64,000 nucleotides of DNA from assembly GCA_902805655.1 (NCBI GenBank), contig CADCTF010000013.1:1-64000 (forward strand), written 5' to 3'. The notes under the pieces are model-generated. The model did no database searches, had not been told where the DNA came from, and saw nothing but the letters and a program-made list of their open reading frames with translations. Positions 38,170 to 47,171 of the stretch are shown one piece after another. The stretch's first letter is position 1. Each line of letters opens with the position of its first letter. Made by a program: the position numbers and the translations under genes. This DNA comes from an uncultured Acidimicrobiales bacterium (GTDB lineage: Bacteria > Actinomycetota > Acidimicrobiia > Acidimicrobiales > CADCTF01).

Positions 38170-40934
38170 GGGACCCGGCATCCGACATCCTTCCGTTCGA
38201 GGCGGTGGAGACCATGTTGACGAACGGCTTGCGCGTCGTGGTGGTCCCCACCGGCTTCCCCAACCTCGTGTCGCTCCAGATCCCGGTGAAGACGGGCTCG
38301 CGCAACGAGGTCGAGCCCGGCAAGAGCGGCTTCGCCCACTTCTTCGAGCACATGATGTTCCGGGGAACCGAGCGGTACCCAGCCGCCGCCTACCAGTCCG
38401 TCGTCACCCGCTCGGGCGCCCGCCAGAACGCCTACACCACCGACGACTTCACCAACTACCACATGACCTTCGCCAAGGAGGACCTCGATGCCCTCCTGGA
38501 GATCGAGGCCGACCGCTTCATGCACCTGGCGTACTCCGAGGAGGACTTCCGCACCGAGTCGCAGGCGATTCTCGGCGAGTACAACAAGAGCGCGAGCGAC
38601 CCGCTGACCAAGCTGCTCGAGGTGCAGCGTGACGCCGCGTTCTCGGTGCACACGTACAAGCACACGACGATGGGCTTCCTGGCAGACATCGAGGACATGC
38701 CCAACCAGCTCGAGTACTCCCGCACGTTCTTCGACCGCTGGTACCGGCCGGAGCACACCACCGTCATCGTGGCCGGTGACGTCACTCCGGACGAGGTGGT
38801 CCCCATGGTCGAGCGCCACTTCGGCGCCTGGCCGCCCGGCCGTCTTCCGGTGCCCGATGTGCCGCAGGAGCCACCTGCGACCGGACCGGTCACGGCCCAC
38901 GTGCCATGGCCGGCCCCGACGCTGCCGTGGCTGGCCGTCGCCTTCCACGGCCCCGCGTTCAGTGACGAAGAGACTGACTTCACCGCCATCGACATGCTGG
39001 TCGACTTGCTGTTCGGTGAGACCTCCGACCTGCACCAGCGCCTCGTGCAGGAGGAGCAGGTCGTCGACCGCCTGATGCCCTACCTGCCGGCCAGTGAGGA
39101 CCCCGGCCTGGTGACGGTCTTCGCCCGGATGAGGGACGCGGCGTCGGCCGGCCAGGTGCGAGACGCGATCCTCGACACCGTCCGCATGGCCAGGTCGCGC
39201 CAGGTCGACGGCACACGTCTCGCGGAAGCGAAGTCGAACGCCCGGTACGGCTTCGCCCGGACCTTGGACAACTCGGAGTCGATCGCCGGCACGCTGGCGC
39301 GCTACGTGCGCTTCCGCCGGTCGTACGGGACGCTGAACAACCTCTTCCGCGTCTACGACCGCCTGACCCCGGCCGACCTCCGCGATGCCGCGCAGACCTA
39401 CTTCACCGACGCCAACCTCGTCTTCACCACGCTTTCCCATGAGGCGCTTCCGGCCGACCTGAGCGCGCTCCCCTCGATCGAAGAGGGCCAGGGTGCGGAT
39501 GAAGAGGTCACGCCGGCTCCGACCGTCGTGCTCCGGTCGCCGTCTCGGCTGCTGAGGTTCAAGCTGCTCTTCACCGTCGGGTCGGCGCACGACCCCGTCG
39601 GTCGGGAAGGCCTGGCCGCCCTCGCGGCCGAGATGATCGCGTCGGCCGGCAGCACCAAGGCCCGCATCGACGAGATCAACCGAGCACTCTTCCCGATGGC
39701 CGCCAGCTTCCACGCCGACGTCGACCGGGAAATGACCGTCTTCACCGGCGTGACCCATCAGGACAACCTCGACGAGTACCTCGGCATCGTGCTGCCCCAG
39801 CTGCTCGACCCTGGCTTCCGGGAGGTGGACTTCGCCCGGCTGCAGAGCCGGCAGCACAATGCGCTCGTCCAGGACCTGCGCACCAACAACGAGGAAGAGC
39901 TGGGCAAGGAGCGGCTGCAGCAGACGGTGTTCGAGGCCACCCCCTACGGGCACCCGGTGCTGGGCACCACCGCGGGCATCGCCGCCATCACCCTCGACGA
40001 CGTACGAGCCTTCGTCGCCGAGCGCTACTGCCGGGCCAACCTCACCATCGGCCTGGCCGGCAACCTGCCCGACGGGTTCGAAGCTCGCCTGCACGGGGAG
40101 CTGGCGGCCCTGCCTGCAGGAGCCCCATCACTCGCAACCGCGGTCACGGGTCGCATCCCGCGAGGCATCCAGGTGGAGATCGTGCAGAAGGAGACGCGGT
40201 CAACGGCGATCTCGCTCGGCCACCCGATCACCGTCACCCGTTCACACCCCGACTTCGCCGCCCTCTGGCTCGCCCGCGCCTGGCTCGGCGAGCACCGGGC
40301 CACGCAGGGCCGGCTCTTCCAACGGCTGCGTGAGGTGCGCGGCCTGAACTACGGCGACTACGCGTACATCGAGGCGTTCCCCGGTGGCATGCACCAGTTC
40401 TTCCCCCCGCCCAACCTGGCCCGCCGGGCCCAGCTCTTCGAGATCTGGATACGTCCGGTGCTGCCGGAGAACGCCGTCTTCGCGCTCAAGCTGGCCCTGC
40501 ACGAGCTGAGCGGCCTCGCCGAGCGAGGCATCTCCGAAGAGGACTTCGAGGAGACGCGCAACTACCTCTCGAAGAACGTCTTCGTGGCCACGAAGACCCA
40601 GGACCAGCAGCTCGGCCATGCCCTCGACGCCCGGTGGTACGGCACGGCCGAGTACACCGAGCACGTGCGCGGCGGGTTGGCCTCGCTCACGGTCGAGCAG
40701 GTGAACACCGCCGTCCGCCGTCACCTCTCTGCGGAGAACCTCTTCGTGGTGATGATCGCCAAGGACGCCGAGCGCCTGCGCGACGAACTGGTCTCCTCGG
40801 TGCCCACCACGGTCGCCTACGACGCGCCCAAGCCGGACGCCGTGACCCGGGAGGACGCCGTCGTGGGGGCTCGCGACCTCGGCCTCAGGCAGGACGCGAT
40901 TCGCGTCACGCCGGTCGACGAGGTGTTCGCCTAG
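38166..40934 (+). CDS. M16-family zinc metallopeptidase, fused double-length form
   Basis: This 922-residue protein contains two tandem M16 units in one chain. The N-terminal half has the inverted zinc motif HFFEH (His58, Glu61, His62) and the downstream glutamate segment RTESQAILGEY. The C-terminal half (from ~450, RLLRFKLLFTVGSAHDPVGR) lacks HxxEH and should be the inactive partner, as in pitrilysin- or PqqL-type enzymes. No signal peptide is visible, so it is probably cytosolic and degrades peptides. The start is GTG 38166, inside the overlap with a possible leader peptide. It converges with nothing; the GTPase pair follows after 25 bp. Confidence 0.9.
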   Translation: MRDPASDILPFEAVETMLTNGLRVVVVPTGFPNLVSLQIPVKTGSRNEVEPGKSGFAHFFEHMMFRGTERYPAAAYQSVVTRSGARQNAYTTDDFTNYHMTFAKEDLDALLEIEADRFMHLAYSEEDFRTESQAILGEYNKSASDPLTKLLEVQRDAAFSVHTYKHTTMGFLADIEDMPNQLEYSRTFFDRWYRPEHTTVIVAGDVTPDEVVPMVERHFGAWPPGRLPVPDVPQEPPATGPVTAHVPWPAPTLPWLAVAFHGPAFSDEETDFTAIDMLVDLLFGETSDLHQRLVQEEQVVDRLMPYLPASEDPGLVTVFARMRDAASAGQVRDAILDTVRMARSRQVDGTRLAEAKSNARYGFARTLDNSESIAGTLARYVRFRRSYGTLNNLFRVYDRLTPADLRDAAQTYFTDANLVFTTLSHEALPADLSALPSIEEGQGADEEVTPAPTVVLRSPSRLLRFKLLFTVGSAHDPVGREGLAALAAEMIASAGSTKARIDEINRALFPMAASFHADVDREMTVFTGVTHQDNLDEYLGIVLPQLLDPGFREVDFARLQSRQHNALVQDLRTNNEEELGKERLQQTVFEATPYGHPVLGTTAGIAAITLDDVRAFVAERYCRANLTIGLAGNLPDGFEARLHGELAALPAGAPSLATAVTGRIPRGIQVEIVQKETRSTAISLGHPITVTRSHPDFAALWLARAWLGEHRATQGRLFQRLREVRGLNYGDYAYIEAFPGGMHQFFPPPNLARRAQLFEIWIRPVLPENAVFALKLALHELSGLAERGISEEDFEETRNYLSKNVFVATKTQDQQLGHALDARWYGTAEYTEHVRGGLASLTVEQVNTAVRRHLSAENLFVVMIAKDAERLRDELVSSVPTTVAYDAPKPDAVTREDAVVGARDLGLRQDAIRVTPVDEVFA

Positions 40935-40959
40935 CCCGTCTCCGGTAAGACAGTGGGAT

Positions 40960-42666
40960 ATGGAGGACGGGCGGGACCTGGCAACGGCACTGGCCGAGCT
41001 CCGGAACGCGGTGGCCGCCACGCGCTTCGACCTGGCCGCCGAGGGGGCTGCGGACGCCACCCAGCACCGGGACGCAGTGGTGCAGCAGGTGGACGACTAC
41101 CTGCTGCCACGTCTCCGCTCGCTCGACGCGCCCCTGCTCGCCGTCGTCGGCGGCTCGACGGGTGCGGGCAAGTCGACCCTCGTGAACAGCCTGGTCGGGG
41201 CGCCGGTCTCCCAGTCCGGCGTCCTGCGGCCCACCACCCGGGCTCCGGTGCTCGTCTGCCACCCGGCCGACCGTCGGTGGTTCGAGGACGACCGAATCCT
41301 GCCCGGGCTCGCCCGCACCACAGGAGCCGAGGGTGGGCCCGGCACGGTGCACCTCGTGACGTCCGAGGGGATCGGGCCGGGGCTGGCGCTCATCGACGCG
41401 CCGGACATCGACTCCGTGGTGACCGCCAACCGCGACCTGGCCGCGCAGCTGCTCGCGGCCGCGGACCTCTGGGTGTTCGTCACCACCGCAGCCCGGTACG
41501 CCGATGCCGTGCCGTGGGACCTGTTGGCCGCGGCGGCGGAACGCAGCGCGGCGGTGGCCGTGGTGCTCGACCGGACGCCGGCGGCGGCGGTGGCGGAGAT
41601 CTCCGCCGACCTGCGCCGGATGCTCGACGAGCACGACCTGCGAGACGCCCTGCTGCACTCCATCGAGGAGAGCGTGCTCCGCGACGGCCGGTTGCCGGAC
41701 CGCCAGGTGGCGCCCCTGCACAGCTGGTTGACCGGACTGGCCCGGGACGCGGACGCGCGAGCGGAGGTCATCCGCATCACCCTCGAAGGCGCCCTCACGA
41801 GCATGGAGCAGCGCATCGTGGGGCTGGCCGATGCCATCGAGGAACAGGAGCGCACGGCCGAGGCCCTGCGTGAGGTGGTCCGCCATGCCTACAACCGGGC
41901 GGGCCGCGAGATCGACGAGTCGATCCGCGACGGCACGCTCCTGCGCGGTGAGGTGCTGGCCCGATGGCAGGAGCTGGTGGGCACCGGCGAGCTCATGCGC
42001 TCGGTGCAGGCCGGCATCGGGCGTTTCCGCGACCGGGCCTGGTCGCTGCTGTCCGGACGCCCCAACGCGGCCGACGTCGTGCAGGAGGCGGTGGAGTCGG
42101 GGGTCGAGGCCCTGGTGCACGCAGCGGCAGACCGCGCCTCGTGGGAGACCGTCGACGGGTGGCGCCGGCTCGGGAGTGGCCGGGCGCTGGTGCAGGGCCG
42201 TGAACGCGCCATGGCGCAGGCGTCCGAGGAGCTCATGGCCCAGCTGCCCGAGGAGGTGCGGCACTGGCAGGGCGAGGTGCTCGAGCTCGTCCGGGAACAG
42301 GGAGGCGACAAGCGGACGAGCGCCCGCATCGCCTCGTTCACCCTCAACGGCGCCGGCCTCGCCGTGATGCTGGCCGTCTTCGCACACACGGGCGGCCTCA
42401 CCGGTGCGGAGGTGGCCGTGGCCGGCGGCACCTCGGCGGCGAGCCAGAAGCTGATCGAGGCCATCTTCGGTGACCAGGCGGTGCGGGCGCTCGCCCGGCA
42501 GGCTCGGGAAGACCTGCTCGACCGCACCGACGCGCTGCTCGCGAACGACGCCGCCCGGTTCCTCCGGATGGTGGACGACGCGGCTCCGACGGACGAGGGC
42601 GACGTCCTCCGCAAGGCGGCCAAGGCATGGCTGGCCGCCCGCCGTGCGACAGGGACCTCGCGGTGA
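40960..42666 (+). CDS. Dynamin-like / YfjP-type GTPase, first of a pair
   Basis: The 568-residue protein has a P-loop GGSTGAGKST (64-73), switch segment PTTRAPVLV, and G3 motif IDAPDIDS (145-152). The G4 motif is not the usual NKxD; VVLDRTP stands at that place. After the GTPase domain come long charged helices (about 250-440) and a hydrophobic hairpin near 450-490 (NGAGLAVMLAVFAHTGGLTG), consistent with membrane association. The adjacent gene encodes a second GTPase overlapping by 4 bases. Paired dynamin-like proteins act in septation or membrane remodelling in other actinobacteria (DynA/DynB of Streptomyces), a possible analogy only. Confidence 0.78.
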   Translation: MEDGRDLATALAELRNAVAATRFDLAAEGAADATQHRDAVVQQVDDYLLPRLRSLDAPLLAVVGGSTGAGKSTLVNSLVGAPVSQSGVLRPTTRAPVLVCHPADRRWFEDDRILPGLARTTGAEGGPGTVHLVTSEGIGPGLALIDAPDIDSVVTANRDLAAQLLAAADLWVFVTTAARYADAVPWDLLAAAAERSAAVAVVLDRTPAAAVAEISADLRRMLDEHDLRDALLHSIEESVLRDGRLPDRQVAPLHSWLTGLARDADARAEVIRITLEGALTSMEQRIVGLADAIEEQERTAEALREVVRHAYNRAGREIDESIRDGTLLRGEVLARWQELVGTGELMRSVQAGIGRFRDRAWSLLSGRPNAADVVQEAVESGVEALVHAAADRASWETVDGWRRLGSGRALVQGRERAMAQASEELMAQLPEEVRHWQGEVLELVREQGGDKRTSARIASFTLNGAGLAVMLAVFAHTGGLTGAEVAVAGGTSAASQKLIEAIFGDQAVRALARQAREDLLDRTDALLANDAARFLRMVDDAAPTDEGDVLRKAAKAWLAARRATGTSR

Positions 42667-44267
42667 GGATCGGGCGATCGCGTCCGGCGGAGCTCGATCT
42701 CGACGAGCGGCTCGCGTCTCTGAAGGCGGCGATCGACGCCGGTCGGGGCGTGGTGGACGACGAGCAGCTCGACGCCGCGGCCGCCCTGGTCCGCCGGGCG
42801 GGGGAGCGCCTGGGCCATGGGCTGGAGCACACCGTGGTGGCACTGGCCGGTGCCACCGGGAGCGGCAAGTCCTCGCTGTTCAACGCCCTGGCCGGTGAGG
42901 AGCTGTCCACCGTGGGCGTGCGCCGGCCCACCACGTCTACGACGCACGCCTGCGCGTGGGGGAGCGACGCCACTGCTCTGCTGGACTGGCTCGCCGTCGG
43001 GCGCCGCCACGTCGCCACCGCTCCGGGTCTCGACGGGTTGGTGCTGCTCGATCTGCCCGACCACGACTCGACCGCGCTCGAGCACCGGCGCGAGGTCGAC
43101 CGCGTCGTGGCGGTGGCCGACATGGTCATCTGGGTCCTCGACCCTCAGAAGTACGCAGACCGAGCCGTGCACGAGGGGTATCTCCGCCCGCTCGCCGGCC
43201 ATTCCGGTGTGCTCCTGGTGGCTCTCCATCAGGCCGACCGGCTGAGCTCTCAGGAGCTGGCTGCCTGTCGAGCCGACCTGGCGCGTCTGCTCGCCGACGA
43301 CGGCTTGGCCGAGGTCGCCCTCCTCACCACGTCAGTTCGCGAGCCGCAAGGCATTGCCGAGCTGACGCGAGCCTTGGCCTCCCGCGTGGCCGCCCGCCAA
43401 GCGGCAGTGGATCGGCTCGGTGCGGACGCGGACCGGGTGGCTCAATCCCTGGCTGCTTCCTGCGCAGAGCGTGCACCCGCGGGAGAGGTGGGCGAGGCGT
43501 CTCGCCGCAGGGTGGTCGACGCCCTCGTCGGCGCAGCCGGGGTCGACACGGTCACCGCCGCGGTGGCCGGCTCCTACCGGGCCCAGGCCGCCGCGCGAAC
43601 CGGCTGGCCGCTCACCCGCTGGCTCCGCCGGCTCCGCCCGGATCCGCTTCGCCGGTTGCACCTCGGGCGCGGTGACGGCGCTCGTACCTCGCTTCCGCCG
43701 GCCACGGCCGTGTCGGTCGCCAAGGTCGAGACGGCGCTCCACCGAGCGGCCGACGAGGCCGGCGCAGGTCTGCCGCTCGCATGGTCCGACGCCGTCCGGG
43801 GCGTGGTCGCCGGTCGGGCCACATCCCTGTCCGGACGCCTGGACACCGCTGTCGCCCGCACCGACCTCGAAGCCGACGCCGCCCCGGCCTGGTGGCCGGC
43901 CCTGGGCGCGGTCCAGACCCTGCTGGCCCTCGTGGCCATCATCGGAGGACTGTGGCTCGGGCTCCTCGCCGGCCTGGCCTACCTCCGCATCGGCGATCTC
44001 GACACACCCGAGGCCGGACCGGTGCCGCTCCCCCTGCCGACGGTGATGCTCATCGGCGGCGTGCTCGCTGGCCTCCTGCTGGCGCTGATCGCCCGTTGGA
44101 TGGCGGCAGTGGGCGGCCGCAGACGAGCGCGACGTGCGCGCGCCCGTCTCCACGCCGCTGTCCGAGAGGTGGGGGAGTCGGAGGTGTTCGTACCGATCGC
44201 CCAGGTGCTCGATCGACACACCCGCTTCTGCGAGGGAGTCCAGGCGCTGGGCCGGGCCCACCGCTGA
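42663..44267 (+). CDS. Membrane-anchored GTPase, second of a pair
   Basis: The 534-residue partner has P-loop GATGSGKSS (63-71), switch I PTTSTTHAC, G3 LLDLPDHDS and a G4-like HQADR. Following a helical region are two transmembrane helices near the C-terminus (ALVAIIGGLWLGLLAGLAYL and MLIGGVLAGLLLALIARWM), then a basic tail. The GTG overlaps the upstream stop as GTGA, so the two are made together and likely form a hetero-oligomer: one peripheral, one integral. Its stop codon lies in the stem of a terminator hairpin. Annotation as an ABC transporter or EngA would be wrong. Confidence 0.8.
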   Translation: MRIGRSRPAELDLDERLASLKAAIDAGRGVVDDEQLDAAAALVRRAGERLGHGLEHTVVALAGATGSGKSSLFNALAGEELSTVGVRRPTTSTTHACAWGSDATALLDWLAVGRRHVATAPGLDGLVLLDLPDHDSTALEHRREVDRVVAVADMVIWVLDPQKYADRAVHEGYLRPLAGHSGVLLVALHQADRLSSQELAACRADLARLLADDGLAEVALLTTSVREPQGIAELTRALASRVAARQAAVDRLGADADRVAQSLAASCAERAPAGEVGEASRRRVVDALVGAAGVDTVTAAVAGSYRAQAAARTGWPLTRWLRRLRPDPLRRLHLGRGDGARTSLPPATAVSVAKVETALHRAADEAGAGLPLAWSDAVRGVVAGRATSLSGRLDTAVARTDLEADAAPAWWPALGAVQTLLALVAIIGGLWLGLLAGLAYLRIGDLDTPEAGPVPLPLPTVMLIGGVLAGLLLALIARWMAAVGGRRRARRARARLHAAVREVGESEVFVPIAQVLDRHTRFCEGVQALGRAHR

Positions 44268-44282
44268 ACGATCAGCGGTGGG
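44257..44282. terminator. Bidirectional hairpin between GTPase pair and sugar operon
   Basis: CCCACCGCTGA (44257-44267) and TCAGCGGTGGG (44272-44282) form a perfect 11-bp stem with a 4-base loop ACGA. It includes the GTPase stop codon and lies 10 bp before the convergent nucleotidyltransferase stop. Confidence 0.65.
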
Positions 44283-44291
44283 GACCGACCC

Positions 44292-45137
44292 TCAGCCGTT
44301 CAGCCGGTGCGGGTAGGTGCCCTCGGACACCAGCTCGGCCAAGCGGGCCTGAGCCCACGACAGGTCCTCCCGGTGGGTCACCCCGATCCACTGGTCGGAG
44401 CTGGCCTCCACCCGCACCCGGATCTCGCCGGAGGCCAGCAGCTCGGCCACGCAATCGGGTATCTGGTACTCCGCGTCGGGCTCGTGCCCACGCGAGGAGA
44501 TGAACTGGGCCAGCCGGTCGGCCAGCCGGTCGACCATCTCGGGCGAGAAGCCCCAGAGGTTCATGGAGACCAACGTCCCGGGGGCCAGCGCGGTGCTCCG
44601 GTCGACACCACGTGTCTCACGGATGCCGACCAGCCACCCCTCGTCGTCCACCTCGCACACGCCGCGGTTCACCGTGCCGGTGGGCGCGAGCGTCTGCGTC
44701 CAGTCGAAGCCGACCAGGTGCTCCACCCCCGGCGGCCACTCCTGCTCCAGCAGGGCAGCGGCTGTCTCGAGCGAGCGCGGGCCGTACATGTCGTCGGCGT
44801 TCACCACCGCGAACGGGGCCTTGAGGTGCTGGCGCGCCGACACGATGGCGTGGGCGGTGCCCCACGGCTTGGCGCGAGCTGGAGCGGATGTGTCCCGGTC
44901 CTGCTCGGCGTACAGAAAGCGCTCGGGATCCCATCCCTGGGAGACGAGGTGGGCGTTGACGAGCTCTCGGATGTCGCTTCGCACCACGAGCACGATGGGG
45001 TCGAACCCGATCCGCACGGCGTCGTGCAGGGTGTAGTCGATGAGGGCCTCACCGTTCGGCCCGACGCCGGCGATCTGCTTGTCACCGCCGAAGCGGGAAC
45101 CCAGGCCGGCGGCCAGCACGAGCAGTCCGCTGGTCAT
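44292..45137 (-). CDS. Sugar-phosphate nucleotidyltransferase-like protein
   Basis: This 281-residue protein has the nucleotidyltransferase N-terminus LVLAAGLGSRFGGDKQ with the loop that binds the nucleoside triphosphate, and the metal-binding NADDMYG (~114-120). A later VNRGVCEVDDEGWLVGI resembles enzymes making NDP-hexoses. It is the last of five overlapping minus-strand genes; its ATG overlaps the aldo/keto reductase stop as ATGA. It probably supplies the activated sugar for the glycosyltransferase of the cluster. The nucleotide and sugar cannot be told from the sequence. Confidence 0.82.
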   Translation of the reverse strand: MTSGLLVLAAGLGSRFGGDKQIAGVGPNGEALIDYTLHDAVRIGFDPIVLVVRSDIRELVNAHLVSQGWDPERFLYAEQDRDTSAPARAKPWGTAHAIVSARQHLKAPFAVVNADDMYGPRSLETAAALLEQEWPPGVEHLVGFDWTQTLAPTGTVNRGVCEVDDEGWLVGIRETRGVDRSTALAPGTLVSMNLWGFSPEMVDRLADRLAQFISSRGHEPDAEYQIPDCVAELLASGEIRVRVEASSDQWIGVTHREDLSWAQARLAELVSEGTYPHRLNG

Positions 45138-46039
45138 ACGGCGGCCCGCAGGGCGTTGTGTGCGTTGCTCTCGTGCAACTCGTCCATCTCCTCCGAGGTA
45201 AGGGAAAGGTCCCAGGCAGCAAGGCTGTCGTAGAGCGTCTCGGTGCGGCGGGCTCCCACCACCGGGATGAGCGCCTCCGACTCGCCGAGCAGCCAGGCCA
45301 GGGCGATGCGCTGGGGAGACACGCCGCGGCGAGCGGCAACGGCGGCGAAGGCCGGGTGGGCCTCGCCCAGACGCCCCGCGACACCGGCGCCGCCGAGGGG
45401 CGCCCAGGCGAGGAAGGCGATGCCGAGTCGCTCGCAGTGCCGCAGCTCCGGCAGGCTGCTGCGGAAGCTCGGGCTGAGCTCGTTCTGCACGCTGGCGACG
45501 GGCACCGCGGCCCGGGCCAGGTCGATCTGGTCGGGGTCGACGTTCGACAGGCCGACGGCGCGCACCTTGCCCGCGGCCACCAGCTCGGCCAGCGCACCCA
45601 CGGACTCCTCGAACGGCACGGCCGGGTCCGGCCGGTGGAACTGGTAAAGACCGATGGCTTCTACGCCCAACCGGCGCAGGCTGCCTTCACAGGCCTGGCG
45701 GAGGTGCTCCGGACGGCCGTCGACGGGCCAGGAGCCGTCTGCGCCCCGAACGTGGCCACCTTTGGTGGCCACCAGCACGTCGTCACGGTCGCCGCCCCAC
45801 GCGCGAAGTGCATCCTTCACGAGGACCTCGTTGTGGCCGGTGTCGGCCGCGTCGAGGCAGTAGGCGTCCGCCGTGTCGATCAGGCGGACACCGGCGTCGA
45901 GCGCGGCATGGACGACGCGAAGCGCCTGAGCGCGGTCGGGCCGCCCGTCGGTCGACAACGGCATGGCGCCGAGGGCTATGGGCGCGAGGGTTCGCCCGGC
46001 CACGAGCCGAGGCTCGTGGCCCTCAGACGTCGCGGGCAC
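45134..46039 (-). CDS. Aldo/keto reductase
   Basis: The 301-residue NADPH-dependent reductase retains the AKR tetrad: Asp and Tyr in LIDTADAYC, Lys in ATKGGH, and His in YQFHRPD; the C-terminal IPVVGARRTE binds the cofactor phosphate. The frame extends to 46189, but that part overlaps the glycosyltransferase; GTG 46039 gives the proper N-terminus and a 17-base overlap. Within this cluster it may reduce a keto-sugar or sugar aldehyde, an inference from position only. It is fourth in the operon. Confidence 0.88.
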   Translation of the reverse strand: MPATSEGHEPRLVAGRTLAPIALGAMPLSTDGRPDRAQALRVVHAALDAGVRLIDTADAYCLDAADTGHNEVLVKDALRAWGGDRDDVLVATKGGHVRGADGSWPVDGRPEHLRQACEGSLRRLGVEAIGLYQFHRPDPAVPFEESVGALAELVAAGKVRAVGLSNVDPDQIDLARAAVPVASVQNELSPSFRSSLPELRHCERLGIAFLAWAPLGGAGVAGRLGEAHPAFAAVAARRGVSPQRIALAWLLGESEALIPVVGARRTETLYDSLAAWDLSLTSEEMDELHESNAHNALRAAV

Positions 46040-47171
46040 TGCGTCCTTGCGTCTCGACGGCCCCGGCCGGGGCGGCCACGACGGCGGCCGCCATGCGATC
46101 TGCGATGCGGTCCCAGTTCTGGGCCTTGACGACGGGGTGCACGGGGGGCACACCGACCGGCCGATTCGCCCACGCGCTCCGACACGCAAGCGCGAAGCCC
46201 GGGCCGTCGTCGCACAGCGCCACGACGGTGCCGTAGTCGGCCACCACGTCGGGCACTCGGGTCGACGCGACGGGCAGCCCGGCCGCGAGGTACTCCAGAG
46301 TCTTGGTGGGGCTGATCGAGCGCGTCGCCTCGTTGAGCGCGAACGGCATCAGGGCCACGTCGAAGCCCGCCATCACGGCCGGCAGCTCGGCGTACGGGCG
46401 GGCGTCGCACCACCTGAGGTTGGGACGGGTGGGGAGGGTGGCGAGGTCGATCTTGGCCACGGGGCCCACCATCTCGACGTCCCAGTCGGGCAGCGCATCG
46501 GCGATCGCAGCCACGAGGTCGAGATCGATTCTCTCGTCGATCACCCCGACGTATCCGGCAACCGGGCGGGGACGTGACTCGGGGCGCAGGTGGCTGGCTT
46601 CGGCATAGTGCTCCGGCTCCACCCCGCTGGGGAAGCAGTGCACGTCCTTGTGCCGGAACGCGGTGACGCCCCGGTGGAGTGAACGGCCACCGGTGAAGAC
46701 GACGTCGGCCGCCTTGAGGGCGGCCTGATGGCGCAACCGGTGCTCGGGCACCGCACCCTTGAACGAGGAGAGGTCGTCCATGACGTCGTAGACGAGCACC
46801 GACGGGTCCAGTCGCATGGCCAAGGGCAGGGCGGCGGCGGTGTACAGCCAGACGACACGGCCCGGTTGGGGCGGGAGCAGGTCGACGAGGCGGTCGCCGT
46901 AGTCGCGAGCCAGGAGGTCACCGAACCCGATCCAATGGCCGTCGTGGTCCACCTTCAGCCACGCTCGGTTCACGCCGCCGGAGGGCTCGACGTGCATGGA
47001 CGGCGCCGGCAGTCCCGGAACTGGCATCGGCTCCTCCACGAACCAGGTGGGCAGGCCCTCGCCGAGGCGCGACACGAGGTGCTGGGGACGCTGCCACACC
47101 CAGTCCCAACGGAGGTGGGAGAGGACGACGAGCTCGGACATGCCGGAAAGGCGCACAGGATCAGGTTGCAT
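46023..47171 (-). CDS. Glycosyltransferase, group 1 (GT4-like)
   Basis: The 382-residue protein begins near LVVLSHLRWDWVWQRPQHLV, a signature I recall for a group of bacterial glycosyltransferases often next to UDP-galactopyranose mutase genes. The second Rossmann half shows YVGVIDERIDLDLV and the donor-binding region PTKTLEYLAAGLPVAST with the ExxAAG motif. The ATG at 47171 has GAGGGTG upstream and overlaps the glycosidase end by 11 bases; ATG 47141 is an alternative. It is predicted to be cytosolic and transfers an unknown NDP-sugar to an unknown acceptor. Confidence 0.87.
   Translation of the reverse strand: MQPDPVRLSGMSELVVLSHLRWDWVWQRPQHLVSRLGEGLPTWFVEEPMPVPGLPAPSMHVEPSGGVNRAWLKVDHDGHWIGFGDLLARDYGDRLVDLLPPQPGRVVWLYTAAALPLAMRLDPSVLVYDVMDDLSSFKGAVPEHRLRHQAALKAADVVFTGGRSLHRGVTAFRHKDVHCFPSGVEPEHYAEASHLRPESRPRPVAGYVGVIDERIDLDLVAAIADALPDWDVEMVGPVAKIDLATLPTRPNLRWCDARPYAELPAVMAGFDVALMPFALNEATRSISPTKTLEYLAAGLPVASTRVPDVVADYGTVVALCDDGPGFALACRSAWANRPVGVPPVHPVVKAQNWDRIADRMAAAVVAAPAGAVETQGRSARDV

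Noticed and set aside
38067-40094. A 676-codon upstream extension of the GGDEF gene frame
   Set aside because: The extension runs opposite the M16 protease gene and has no PAS-like or other recognisable sequence. The ATG at 38066 gives a complete protein.
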